Origin: an uncultured Nitrospira sp.
GTDB taxonomy: Bacteria > Nitrospirota > Nitrospiria > Nitrospirales > Nitrospiraceae
Reading direction: 5' to 3'
Assembly (NCBI GenBank): GCA_902500775.1
Contig: CABVRZ010000024.1
Span: forward strand, 1 to 64,000
Length of the DNA: 64,000 bases
Part shown: positions 37,136 to 45,896 of the stretch, in pieces
How positions within the stretch are numbered: position 1 is the stretch's first letter
Layout: every line of letters starts with the position of its first letter
The notes under the pieces: model-generated
What the model saw: the letters and a program-made list of their open reading frames with translations, nothing else
Databases searched by the model: none
What the model was told of the DNA's origin: nothing
Translations under genes and position numbers: made by a program

Positions 37136-37151
37136 AGCAAAGAGCAGGCCA
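37136..37151 (-). promoter_or_regulatory. Sigma-54-type promoter, unit 1
   Basis: On the minus strand TGGCCTGCTCTTTGCT has GG and GC exactly 12 bp apart (start to start), the invariant -24/-12 geometry of sigma-54. The same GGCCT-N6-TTGCTG pattern recurs at 43045 and 45807. A GAATC/GATTC array lies 74 bp upstream. The expected transcript begins near 37125 and runs into the 36929 gene. Confidence 0.7.
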
Positions 37152-37225
37152 CAAAATAGCTGTCAAAATGGCACCTATTTCTGAGGATTTGGATTCTGCT
37201 CTAGAAGGTAAAAGACTCTGAAGGT

Positions 37226-37260
37226 GAATCGTTTCAGATTCAGTGAATCGAAAAGGATTC
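37226..37260. promoter_or_regulatory. GAATC/GATTC half-site array, copy 1
   Basis: This 35-bp array reads GAATC-N6-GATTC-N3-GAATC-N6-GATTC, two 16-bp palindromes with a 3-bp spacer. The half-sites are conserved while the linkers vary, which suits protein-binding sites. It lies in the 600-bp gap 36930-37529, which otherwise holds no gene I can support. Confidence 0.7.
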
Positions 37261-37529
37261 GCTATTGTGCCAAGCGCATGTGAGAGAAAGGTAAGGGATC
37301 GGATACCGTTGGTATCATCATCTGATGGTTGGTTTCACTATCGTACTGCATGCATGGAGAGGCGCGGTCTTCTCGGCTGGAGCTTTTGCGATGTGTGACA
37401 GACTTTATTCTACTTTTGAAAAACATACGGACATTTCTACAGTCCGGCAACACGTACAATACCACCAACCCTAAGTCAGGTCGGTTCGTTCTTCCTATAA
37501 CCAATCACCTTGTATAGACTCCGCACCCC

Positions 37530-38015
37530 TTAGTCCCGCTCCTCCCCCTTTTCCATATATTGGTTCAGGATTGCGGCCGCTTTGGCTCGGACAGAGGGAT
37601 CGTCATCCTCCATTGCGTCATAGATCGGGTCGATCGGCGCCTTGCTGTCTTTTTTCTCCCAGTAGTCCAACGCGCGATACCGATCGCGGGCATCGGAAGA
37701 GCCAAGATCCTTGGCAACGGAGTCAGGAATATTGAGCCGATCGTCAGCATCACGCGGCACCGCAGTCAGTGGCAAGGACGCCCCGGTCGGGCTGGTCGCC
37801 ACCTTCGTCGATGGATCGGCCTGTCCTGATTTCCCGACGCTCGACTGCACCGTTCCTTTGCGGTCTTCAGGCTTGCCATTCACCGCGTGCAGTTCTGCGT
37901 TGGCTGGTTTATCAGAAGCTGGCGAGCCGCACCCAATCGTTCCAGCCAGCAACAGACACCCAGCCACCAACAACTGCACTCTCCAGCCTTCTTTCGTCAC
38001 CGTCCATCTCACCAT
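37530..38015 (-). CDS. Small lipoprotein with a C-terminal HEAT-like helix pair
   Basis: This is a 161-residue lipoprotein. The signal peptide ends in the lipobox LAGTIGC, followed by a low-complexity Ser/Thr/Lys linker. The C-terminal part (SDARDRYRALDYWEKK, then PIYDAMEDDDPSVRAKAAAI) resembles one or two HEAT repeats. The ATG at 38015 follows AGGAAGAAGTTCTT. It is the last gene of the oxidase cluster, separated from the beta-propeller gene by a hairpin that may reduce its transcription. Confidence 0.65.
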   Translation of the reverse strand: MVRWTVTKEGWRVQLLVAGCLLLAGTIGCGSPASDKPANAELHAVNGKPEDRKGTVQSSVGKSGQADPSTKVATSPTGASLPLTAVPRDADDRLNIPDSVAKDLGSSDARDRYRALDYWEKKDSKAPIDPIYDAMEDDDPSVRAKAAAILNQYMEKGEERD

Positions 38016-38137
38016 AAGAACTTCTTCCTTTTTCCAAATCGGCCCAGGACTCAACTCACCGCTCCACGACGAATCACAAGGGATTCATTATACAGCCGCT
38101 AGAGGGCCTCGCACTGATTCCGATAGCCCCTGTCCAC

Positions 38138-38166
38138 GTCCCGCCTGGGTGAAACCCAGGCGGGAC
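38138..38166 (-). terminator. Strong hairpin between propeller and lipoprotein genes
   Basis: GTCCCGCCTGGGT and ACCCAGGCGGGAC pair over 13 bp with a 3-base loop, 12 bp after the stop of the propeller gene. No T run follows, so it may terminate only partly or protect the upstream mRNA. Confidence 0.6.
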
Positions 38167-38178
38167 GCACTTGCCGAT

Positions 38179-40203
38179 CTACTTCACCTCACCTGGATTT
38201 TTTTGCTTATCAATCAGCTGGCCTTTCCAGGTGGTACAGTCAGTGGTCTCACAGTGCGCAACCCATTGCTGTACCCACCCATTGTAGACGACCGGAACCG
38301 GCAGAACGCCCTGTCCTCCCATGCCCGCATTGCCGATCACCGTATCGTCTTGCACAGCTGACGCCGTCCCAGCTAACAACACGCGACCAACCACCGCGGC
38401 ATTACTTGGATCACCATCCCCATCGGGATCGGGATCCACGACGATCATTGCGTTACTAAACTTATTGGCAACATAGGCGTAGTATCCCCCGCCTGCCTTA
38501 GCACCATAATTCACACCGTGGCAACCTGGATCACAGGGCAACATCGCCACGACCGTGTCTTCATTCGGATTGACACGACCGTCCGGCAGGAGATGCCGCG
38601 TATCAACCACCGTAATCGTGGCAGTCAAGGTATTGGCCGTCACCATATTGGTTCCCCGTGGGTCGACAGGCGTCTGAATCGGCAGGGCCCCGACAAACGT
38701 CTTCCCAGAGACCGGATCCGCCACCACCCCTCCACCGACTGGGTCGTAGTTGGCGATCAAGTTAATCCTCTTGATCTCTGTGTTGGTGGCCATATCAATA
38801 ACCGATATCGTGTTATCAAGAAAATTAGCCACGTAATACTTGCTTGAATCAGGCATCATGCCCGTCGCAATTGGAATATGTCCCGTGGTAATGGTCGCCT
38901 CGATACCCCCGCCTGGGAAATTGTACACCGTCGATGTATTGAGATTTTCGTTGGGCGTCACCATCTTATCCCCGGTCGCACTCATCCAATGGCCGTGAGG
39001 ATGGGTGGCAGTAAACACGTCTTCACCCCCTGCCCCCATTGGAATGTCACGAAGAAATTCGTTTGGCCCCTTCCCGCCTGAGCCCGTCAGATCATTAAAC
39101 TCGCGGACGTTATTGCCACCGTTCTGGGCCACATGCACGAGATCGTTATTGGCTCTCGTCATCACATGTGAGGGAGCGGGCCCCGCGTTCATCTCACGGA
39201 TAAACGAACCGTTTGTTCGATTAAACACCGATAGTCTCTCGTCAAACCATTGGGTTTGATAGATCACCTCTTGGTTTTTATCCGTCCACATGTTGTGGGG
39301 ATGGTTCATATTGGTGTCTGGCAATGCAATCTTCTTCGTCAACCCCCAGGTGCTTCCGTCGATGGCGGTCGCCGTCCCTGGTTTCGACTTCCCCGCTGTG
39401 AATTCAAATTGAGTGTTGACCCAGATTTCCCCAACCGCGGTTGCTGTCGGGTTAAATAATTTATTCTCCGGAGTTGTGAGATCGACTGTCCCAATCCCCA
39501 GCACGGCGGAGAGATCTGGCACATTCGTCCGCTCCCCCTTCGCATCGTACACAATCACCGGGACAGCCGGAAAGACTGGTGTCCACGAGTTCTTGGTGTA
39601 ATCCTTCCAATTCGTCGGGTCCGTCAGCACGAAAAACGTGCGCAAGAGGCGGACCGCTAAATCGCTGAATGTCGGCACCGTAATGCCGTTGAGCAGCGTA
39701 ATCTGTCTGCCGAGATCCAAGCCTAACCCTTTGTTCACTTTCGTGACGGGATCATCCACGATGACCCCCGCGAACATGTAGGGATGGATGTCACAGATGA
39801 AGACGTAGAGCCCAGGCTTCCACAAGCGCACTGTGGCCACCCCTCTCTTGGCCGGGTCTCGAAAATCAATGGCGGTCTTGAACGGCATGTGCTTGGCACC
39901 CTTTGGCCAAAGTAAGCTTGCCGCCGTATGGACCGTGCTGGCTTCTCCGCTAAATGTGGGAAACCCCACCGTTTCTCCGGGAGCAATCACTGCGAGGGAT
40001 TTCTGTCCAGTCCCCCCAATGGACGAAGGCACACACCCAATTGATTTCGAGTTGGCTGTATTCGCGCACGTAAAAAAGTTTCCAGGCGTGTCTCCCGCCT
40101 CGAATGAAACCGTCGGGCTTGTCGAGTGCGCCTGGGCCACGCCAGCCGACCCCCATCCCACGAGCAGACTGAGTGCAGCCAATAAGAGATGTCGCGTTTT
40201 CAT
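38179..40203 (-). CDS. Cupredoxin plus YVTN beta-propeller exported protein
   Basis: This is a 674-residue protein with a signal peptide ending AQAHS. Residues about 30-170 look like a cupredoxin: an upstream His (STVHTAASLLWP), then LYVFICDIHPYMFAGVIV with the Cys-x2-His-x2-Met type copper ligand set. From about residue 300 onward there is a YVTN/NHL-type seven-bladed propeller (VSVIDMATNTEIKRI-like units, HPHNMWTDKNQEVIYQTQWF). It probably binds a type 1 copper and transfers electrons in the periplasm. It lies 60 bp downstream of the multicopper oxidase gene, with AAGGAAGGCTCT before its ATG. Confidence 0.75.
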   Translation of the reverse strand: MKTRHLLLAALSLLVGWGSAGVAQAHSTSPTVSFEAGDTPGNFFTCANTANSKSIGCVPSSIGGTGQKSLAVIAPGETVGFPTFSGEASTVHTAASLLWPKGAKHMPFKTAIDFRDPAKRGVATVRLWKPGLYVFICDIHPYMFAGVIVDDPVTKVNKGLGLDLGRQITLLNGITVPTFSDLAVRLLRTFFVLTDPTNWKDYTKNSWTPVFPAVPVIVYDAKGERTNVPDLSAVLGIGTVDLTTPENKLFNPTATAVGEIWVNTQFEFTAGKSKPGTATAIDGSTWGLTKKIALPDTNMNHPHNMWTDKNQEVIYQTQWFDERLSVFNRTNGSFIREMNAGPAPSHVMTRANNDLVHVAQNGGNNVREFNDLTGSGGKGPNEFLRDIPMGAGGEDVFTATHPHGHWMSATGDKMVTPNENLNTSTVYNFPGGGIEATITTGHIPIATGMMPDSSKYYVANFLDNTISVIDMATNTEIKRINLIANYDPVGGGVVADPVSGKTFVGALPIQTPVDPRGTNMVTANTLTATITVVDTRHLLPDGRVNPNEDTVVAMLPCDPGCHGVNYGAKAGGGYYAYVANKFSNAMIVVDPDPDGDGDPSNAAVVGRVLLAGTASAVQDDTVIGNAGMGGQGVLPVPVVYNGWVQQWVAHCETTDCTTWKGQLIDKQKNPGEVK

Positions 40204-40262
40204 AGAGCCTTCCTTTACGGTTTAAAGCGTTTCATCTGTTGCTGACACATGATGTCCCATGG

Positions 40263-42275
40263 TCAGTGCGCGCCGTGGACATGAAGCTCCGACCTCATCC
40301 CGAACGTGGCATGAGGAAGGATGTGACAATGGAACATCCACCGACCTAGACCGCCCCCGACCGACACATTGTCTTTCATTGCGCGATCGTCTAAGGAGAC
40401 CCGAAACGTGAAGGTGTAATTTGCCGGAACGTCCACGATATCCCGAAACTCCTTACGTTGGAACATATAGGACCGTCCGGTTGTTCCTTTTCGTGGGGTC
40501 AGTTTGATCGGCTGCACTGAGAAACCATGCAAATGAAACGGATGGTGTGCCCCGGTCGCGTTGGTCACTGTCAGTTCCAGCGTCTTACCGAGGTTGGCAT
40601 GCCGAGCTGATTCCAAGAAAAATGGGTTGCCGCTGCCGGCCATACCATCCGGGCCAAACCCTGTGAACTCAGAAGGCATCGGGATACCGTCAACCGACGG
40701 GACAAAGGCACCGACGGTTGAAGAGAAGGTCAACTTGATATCCTTATCGACCGTCCCGGTTTCACCATTATCAAGCACGAGATCACCCGTTCCCATCTGG
40801 AGAACCGGGACCGTCGCCTGCCCCCCCAACCTTGCAAGCAGCGACTCCCAGGTCGCGATCTTGTAGGCCTTGGCCGCATGACCAACCACCTTCAGATGCA
40901 TCACCGGTACCGTGGGAGTCCAGGAGTAGGTGGCTTCCACTCGCTGAAAATCCTGCGTCCAGAGGGTAAGCACGGAGTTTTGCGCGACGCTCTTCGGAAT
41001 GCTCGCCACCACATCCGCACGACCTGCCGGTGGAATCAGAATTTCTCCACGTCCATATTTCGTATCAAACCCACTCGGCGAAATACCCCCCTCAAGAAGC
41101 GCGTAGTTGAGTAAGCCTCCCTCTCCCCCGATTCGAACCAGATTGATTTTCTGCCCATCATTGGTTGTCAAGCGGAGGCGAACGTAGCGAACCGGCGAGG
41201 GATTCACGATCTGTAACCGCAGTCCCTGCCCAGCCTGAACATCAAGTGTTGACGCTCCAACCACAAGCATACCTGGCGCCGAAGGCGTTCCCGCCCTTGC
41301 ACCAACATCGACGCCGTTGGTCAGGACCATAAACCCTTCGCTCATACGATCAATCAAACTGTCCGATTGAATGTTCGGAACATCGCCAGGGCCGTAGAGA
41401 CCTGGAGTATGTTTTCCATTTCCATCAAGCGGGTCCGCATCGCAGAGGATACTCGGAGACTGAGTCAACGCATGATTTTGATAATTGATCTCCCACTCGT
41501 GAATACCGCTGACGTGCGGCAGCCCCAACGCCGGATCAAACGTGGGCGGGTTGGTCCCAGCATTCCCGCATACGGTGATGTCGCTGATCACCAGCGTCTT
41601 GGTTTGGGCTGCTGAAGGGATCACGTGCTGTGCGATGAGCGCTGCCTCATACCCAAATTTATCTTCAACAATGATCGACCCGTAGAGGCCCTTGGCCACT
41701 TGGTTGGTCGACGAGTGATGATGCGGGTGGTACCAGTAGATGCCAGGCCGGCTTACGATGAACTTGTAGTCAAACGTACCCCCGGGATGCACCGCAGGCT
41801 GGGTCAGTTCCGAGCCGTCACTCTCGTTGTTCAATTCGATACCATGCCAGTGAATACCTGACACATTCGCCTCTGGCGTCAAACCGGATGGATTGAGATT
41901 ATTCACAAAATGCACGATGACCTGGTTTCCCACCTTCAGCCGAAACTCCGGACCCGGTATGGTCCCGGTCGTAGAGCATGAAGCAGGGTTAGCAGGGTCT
42001 CCACAGCTCTTAAACGTCATGGCCTTTGTTGTCGCTCCACTGCCATTGCCGATATCAACAGTGGCCTCGTCCGCCACAATATAGGTCTCAACGATATTGG
42101 GATCCGCATTCACGTCGACGACCTGGGGAACCTCATACGGCCCGACTCCTGTCGTGGCCTGCACCGATTCCCTGCCGGCCATGCACAGGATGAGCGCCAA
42201 GATAGCGACGAGGAACCTGTTCCAACTATTACGGTGCACAACACTCGCTGAATTCCCTGATAACACGTTCGCCAT
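40263..42275 (-). CDS. Multicopper oxidase
   Basis: This is a 670-residue exported three-domain multicopper oxidase. The copper motifs are in order: SGIHWHGIEL, GIYWYHPHHHSS, AHHPFHLHGFS and WMFHCHILPHATFGM. The last contains the T1 Cys/His and axial Met, as in CotA/CueO-like enzymes. The ATG at 42275 follows AGGGAGATGGATT; an earlier GTG/ATG-type start is not needed. It should oxidise a metal ion or organic substrate and reduce O2 to water. It is the first gene of a three-gene cluster, whose putative sigma-54 promoter lies at 43045, giving a leader of about 750 nt. Confidence 0.9.
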   Translation of the reverse strand: MANVLSGNSASVVHRNSWNRFLVAILALILCMAGRESVQATTGVGPYEVPQVVDVNADPNIVETYIVADEATVDIGNGSGATTKAMTFKSCGDPANPASCSTTGTIPGPEFRLKVGNQVIVHFVNNLNPSGLTPEANVSGIHWHGIELNNESDGSELTQPAVHPGGTFDYKFIVSRPGIYWYHPHHHSSTNQVAKGLYGSIIVEDKFGYEAALIAQHVIPSAAQTKTLVISDITVCGNAGTNPPTFDPALGLPHVSGIHEWEINYQNHALTQSPSILCDADPLDGNGKHTPGLYGPGDVPNIQSDSLIDRMSEGFMVLTNGVDVGARAGTPSAPGMLVVGASTLDVQAGQGLRLQIVNPSPVRYVRLRLTTNDGQKINLVRIGGEGGLLNYALLEGGISPSGFDTKYGRGEILIPPAGRADVVASIPKSVAQNSVLTLWTQDFQRVEATYSWTPTVPVMHLKVVGHAAKAYKIATWESLLARLGGQATVPVLQMGTGDLVLDNGETGTVDKDIKLTFSSTVGAFVPSVDGIPMPSEFTGFGPDGMAGSGNPFFLESARHANLGKTLELTVTNATGAHHPFHLHGFSVQPIKLTPRKGTTGRSYMFQRKEFRDIVDVPANYTFTFRVSLDDRAMKDNVSVGGGLGRWMFHCHILPHATFGMRSELHVHGAH

Positions 42276-43044
42276 AATCCATCTCCCTGGTGTGATGACC
42301 AACAACCCGCTCGGACACTCCCAATCTTGGAACATATCTCTCTTACGAAACGACCTTTGCGTTACCCAGCCTGCCTCCTCACATAACGAACGTGGGTATT
42401 CCCAGAGATAGACACCCCCTCGTGATCAGGCGGGTTATACCCATGATGAAACTGGGAAGGCCCACAAGATGTTGTCTGTTTCGTCATTCGTCTTATGGCC
42501 CCCATTTATGGCACGACCACGACTTCAAGGGGGTAGACCGGGATAACGGAATATCTAATCTCCCTCTTGTCTTTCCATGAGCTTGATATACGCAACCATC
42601 ACCACGCACGTATTACCTAACTTTTAAGAGTAAATAAAAAAACAGAGATTCAATCTCGCTTATGCTCGCAGCTTGCCAGCAAGATCGATACCTCTCCGTC
42701 ATGACATGCTTCCATTACCAGTGTGCAACCACATCCATGTAAATACACAATATGATGACTTGACAGAGACCAATCATCAGTTGAACCTGTATCTAATTAG
42801 ATTCACCATGAATCCAATTGGATACGTACTAAAAGAACAAAACCATCTAGAACCTGTAATAAAATGACCACCAAGACACTGGCGGCGAGGGCGTATTGCT
42901 CAGTCTTCACGCACGCGATCCACCACTGACATAGCGTATCCTGACCTTCAATACGTATCTCTACACTTCATAACCAGGAATGCGCTTCACGTTCCGGTGA
43001 GGTACGGCAGTTTCAGTAACCTTCCCAGCGATACACTCCAGCGC
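42276..43044 (-). other. Long leader / intergenic region before the multicopper oxidase
   Basis: About 770 bp without a supportable gene lies between the oxidase start and the putative sigma-54 promoter. The part 42590-42870 is clearly AT-richer than its surroundings. A GATTC-N5-GAATC dyad lies at 42800-42814. The stretch may be a long regulatory leader or hold an untranslated RNA. Confidence 0.4.
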
Positions 43045-43060
43045 AGCAAAACACAGGCCG
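43045..43060 (-). promoter_or_regulatory. Sigma-54-type promoter, unit 2
   Basis: On the minus strand CGGCCTGTGTTTTGCT keeps GG and GC 12 bp apart and shares the GGCCT...TTGCTG pattern with the elements at 37136 and 45807. The half-site array lies 62 bp upstream. It points to the multicopper oxidase gene. Confidence 0.65.
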
Positions 43061-43122
43061 TGAGAATGGCTCCCGTTTCTGAGGATTATGCAGCTGTTCT
43101 AGATTCCAAGAATCTCAGAGGT

Positions 43123-43157
43123 GAATCTTTTCAGATTCAGTGAATCTAAAAAGATTC
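43123..43157. promoter_or_regulatory. GAATC/GATTC half-site array, copy 2
   Basis: The layout is the same as in copy 1 (GAATC-N6-GATTC-N3-GAATC-N6-GATTC, 35 bp). An extra GATTC-N3-GAATC pair lies at 43102-43114, between the array and the promoter. Copies 1 and 2 also share about 70 bp of flanking sequence towards the promoter (GGTGAATC, TCTAGA, CTGAGGATT). Confidence 0.7.
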
Positions 43158-43219
43158 AGTTTGGATGTATTCGATGCTGATGGTAGGCGATTGAAGAGGC
43201 CTCTGCCGAAATAAGCCCT

Positions 43220-43507
43220 TTGGCCATTGCACTGGTTCAAACAATCAACTTACCCGGATGGGACAAAGAACAGAGCCGACATCGGCTTCGTCACAATCCG
43301 ATCAGAGTTTCCAGCTGGAACAATTTGGCGTTCGAGCCCAGGCCGAAACGCATCCTCAACGTGCAATGCAACATCAGCGGATTGATTCATGTCGTTCGTG
43401 ACATCCCCCAGTTCGATCGGCTCGTGTTTGACTTCCATGGGAAGCCCTTCCTTCCCTACATCGGGCCGCTGACCAAGTGCACGTGGATCTCCATGCAGAC
43501 CGTTTAA
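43220..43507 (+). CDS. Hypothetical small protein, 95 residues
   Basis: This frame starts with TTG (uncertain) and shows the GC-rich third positions typical of real genes here. The protein (NLAFEPRPKRILNVQCNISG, then LVFDFHGKPFLPYIGPLT) is not recognised and has no signal peptide. It begins 63 bp downstream of the half-site array, on the opposite side from the sigma-54 element. A strong hairpin at 43526-43559 follows it. An opposite-strand frame of similar length is judged a shadow. Confidence 0.45.
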   Translation: MAIALVQTINLPGWDKEQSRHRLRHNPIRVSSWNNLAFEPRPKRILNVQCNISGLIHVVRDIPQFDRLVFDFHGKPFLPYIGPLTKCTWISMQTV

Positions 43508-43525
43508 CCGACAACTCCTCTGCAT

Positions 43526-43559
43526 CTGAGCATGATCATTACCGTCTGATCATGCTCAG
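43526..43559. terminator. Hairpin, probable bidirectional terminator
   Basis: CTGAGCATGATCA and TGATCATGCTCAG form a perfect 13-bp stem with an 8-base loop. It lies between the small plus-strand gene and the 3' end of the RoxA-like gene on the minus strand. Confidence 0.6.
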
Positions 43560-43642
43560 GGCAGAATCTCTTCTTTCACGCTTGCTGAGGCATGCCGGAC
43601 CAGCTCTTATCCCACTGCCGTATTGACCGAAGCAGACTCCGA

Positions 43643-45349
43643 TCACAACGACTTCATGTATTCAATCAATGGCCATACTTCTGTTTCTATGTCCAGGGGT
43701 CCGTTATAGGTCGTGTCATCATGTCCTGTATTCAAGTTTCCGGGTATGTCGGTATCAAGCCAGGTACCACTCTTGTCATCCGTGATAAAGCCGACATGAT
43801 CCTTATCAAACTCTCGGCTTCCGACATAAAAGGGCTTGCGTTCTGAAGGGACGAGGAGCTGGTAGAGGTTTGGAACGGAACCATTATGCAGATAAGGGGC
43901 AGTCGCCCAGATGCCATCCAGTGGGCGGGCTTTATAGCGGTCTCCAAATTCCTCTCTTCCAAAATTAAACTTCAGACGGAATAAATCTAAAATAGGTTGC
44001 CAGCGGAAAAAGGCAGCAATTGATTCTCCCACAAAGGGGAAGAACTCTGTGGGATGGCTTCCGCTGAACACAATATCCTTGACCACATCACTCGCAGCAT
44101 CGGCAACTCGCTGTTCCGTGCCATCAGGGCCTCGTAATTCTCGGTGATCCGCATTGGCCACCATGTTGCCATCTGTTTTGAGCTCTTGAATCGGCGTCAT
44201 CGTGACCCTCAAGTATCGTAGCGGGTCTTCTCTCTTCTGACTGGGAGGATGTTGACTCTCAGGCTTCTGACTACCATGGCACCTGGCACATTTCTGCTCA
44301 AAGACGTCACTTCCACGCGTTTTTTTGACCGGATCGATTTGACCAAGAATGTCCTCTGGCCATGCCGGAGAGCGAAGCTTGTGCACGAGGCGTTGGAGCT
44401 GGCGTTGATTACTTAGCGGAATTGTACTCGGCTCTTGGAATGTCCCTGCCTGAGGGTCATATTTGGCAAACGCACCAATACTCTGCGTAATATTGCGCAC
44501 CATCGGAATGTGTGGGGCCACTCCGTCCCACTGTGTTTGATTGTGGTGGGACGTATCCCACAAAAACGGAAAACTCACGGGAGCATCGTTCTTGAAATTT
44601 CCGATCGGCTCGCTGCCTGACATGAAGATGAGTTGGTTGAAGATCAACCCCACGGCGTCAAATCTCGCATACCCAGGAGGAGTCGGAGGATCGTTTCGAT
44701 GGTGCCACAGCTCACCATCGGTCACGACTCGCCCCAACCGGTTAAGCAGTGCCCTGTCCCATTCTCCAGGGAAGTTATTGGCGTACCGTTTGAACTTGTC
44801 CCCGTTGTTCAGTCCATCTTCATAGGTGGCCTTCAGCGCGGCCTGCAGATCCCACAGGAATTGATTGAGGTTGGCCATCGTGGGTGCACCATCGATACGA
44901 AGTTTTTTCGTCTGATACTCAACTTGACCGGTATGACATCCCGCGCAGTTCATGCTTAACCATTTTCCCTTCCAGACTTCCTTCTTTGAGGCACTGTGCG
45001 TGAGGACGAAGCCGAGCGGCCAGTCTTGTACCTCCAGATCTACATGAGAATCTTGATCCCGATCCTTCGGTTCTAGCGGTAAAAATCGCCATCGCTCAAA
45101 ATTGGCACGTGCAAAGAATTTGTCGGTCGAGCGAGGCATTTCAAGATGTTTGACCAGCTCATAGGGAGCAATCCGTCCACCTTGATTGGTGGTATAGAAC
45201 CGAACTTGATCGGACTTATCCCAACATTGCTGGAGGTTGGTGTGCATCCCACTTGGATCCGGCCAGGGTTGGAGCTGTGTCAGGCAGGAGGTGGTCGTGC
45301 ACGCAGAAAGAATGAGGCAGAGGCCCAATAGAATCACAACTCGCTTCAT
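43643..45349 (-). CDS. RoxA-like dihaem c-type cytochrome, lipoprotein
   Basis: This is a 568-residue exported protein. Two CxxCH haem sites are seen, NCAGCHTGQ about residue 135 and KCARCHGSQ about residue 360, a spacing like that of RoxA rubber oxygenase and related dihaem peroxidase-like proteins. The segments GYARFDAVGLIFNQLIF, SFPFLWDTSHHNQTQWDG and MVRNITQSIGAFA support this family. The ATG at 45349 has an excellent AAAGGAGGTAGC site, and the signal ends in LILSACT, a lipobox. The activity (oxygenase, peroxidase or electron carrier) is unknown. It is preceded by a putative sigma-54 promoter at 45807. Confidence 0.8.
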   Translation of the reverse strand: MKRVVILLGLCLILSACTTTSCLTQLQPWPDPSGMHTNLQQCWDKSDQVRFYTTNQGGRIAPYELVKHLEMPRSTDKFFARANFERWRFLPLEPKDRDQDSHVDLEVQDWPLGFVLTHSASKKEVWKGKWLSMNCAGCHTGQVEYQTKKLRIDGAPTMANLNQFLWDLQAALKATYEDGLNNGDKFKRYANNFPGEWDRALLNRLGRVVTDGELWHHRNDPPTPPGYARFDAVGLIFNQLIFMSGSEPIGNFKNDAPVSFPFLWDTSHHNQTQWDGVAPHIPMVRNITQSIGAFAKYDPQAGTFQEPSTIPLSNQRQLQRLVHKLRSPAWPEDILGQIDPVKKTRGSDVFEQKCARCHGSQKPESQHPPSQKREDPLRYLRVTMTPIQELKTDGNMVANADHRELRGPDGTEQRVADAASDVVKDIVFSGSHPTEFFPFVGESIAAFFRWQPILDLFRLKFNFGREEFGDRYKARPLDGIWATAPYLHNGSVPNLYQLLVPSERKPFYVGSREFDKDHVGFITDDKSGTWLDTDIPGNLNTGHDDTTYNGPLDIETEVWPLIEYMKSL

Positions 45350-45806
45350 GCTACCTCCTTTACACAGAAATTGAGAAATCCGTCCCTGAAACGGACAGGT
45401 CATTATTGAGGGCAGCGAGACAGCGTACCGCACTCCGAATGGTTCTCGTGCGAGCCATCCACTTGCTCCCTGCTACCTTCTCCCCACACGCTGACCACTC
45501 GCAGCTGCTGCTCAGAAGCCGGCACGGTGTTGTCTGCACAGGCACCGCTTTCTGATACACCGGGAAAAACGCAGCCATCAGAACTCGCTATGCCCGCAGC
45601 ATGCCGAAGATTAGGAGCAAGTAGTGGTGCCTTGTGCCACAATCTATTTGAATTGTCCATACAGGGAAACCTGCCAGGATCGTACTCCTACGTACTCATA
45701 CCGTTGCCCCACACAGAACCTAGCAACAGCTCCAAGAGTCGGGAATTGAAGGTGCGCCGTTCAAGGCATGTCAGGCCCAAAGAAGGACCAGCCCTTGCGG
45801 TTTCTC
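45350..45806 (-). other. Leader / intergenic region before the RoxA-like gene
   Basis: About 450 bp lies between the cytochrome start and the putative sigma-54 promoter. Several short open frames exist on both strands, but none has convincing codon use or a ribosome site. No gene is called. Confidence 0.4.
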
Positions 45807-45822
45807 AGCAAGGTCTAGGCCA
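45807..45822 (-). promoter_or_regulatory. Sigma-54-type promoter, unit 3
   Basis: On the minus strand TGGCCTAGACCTTGCT has the -24 GG and -12 GC at the right distance and the shared TTGCTG end. The half-site array begins 74 bp upstream, the same gap as in unit 1. Confidence 0.68.
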
Positions 45823-45896
45823 AGGATCGCGCTCGGATATTGCCCCAGTTTGTGGGTATTGCACGGTTGGCCCCCAAGCAGACTTCCCCTTACGGT

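Noticed and set aside
42673-42867. 64-codon plus-strand frame in the AT-rich leader, ending in MNPIGYVLKEQ
   Set aside because: The short PIGYV match recalls TrmO-type starts, but the frame ends after a few residues and codon use is not coding-like.
37226-43157. Arrays as clusters of GANTC methylation sites (CcrM type)
   Set aside because: GAATC and GATTC do fit GANTC, but the fixed spacing and promoter distance are better explained by an activator site, and CcrM control is not established for this phylum.
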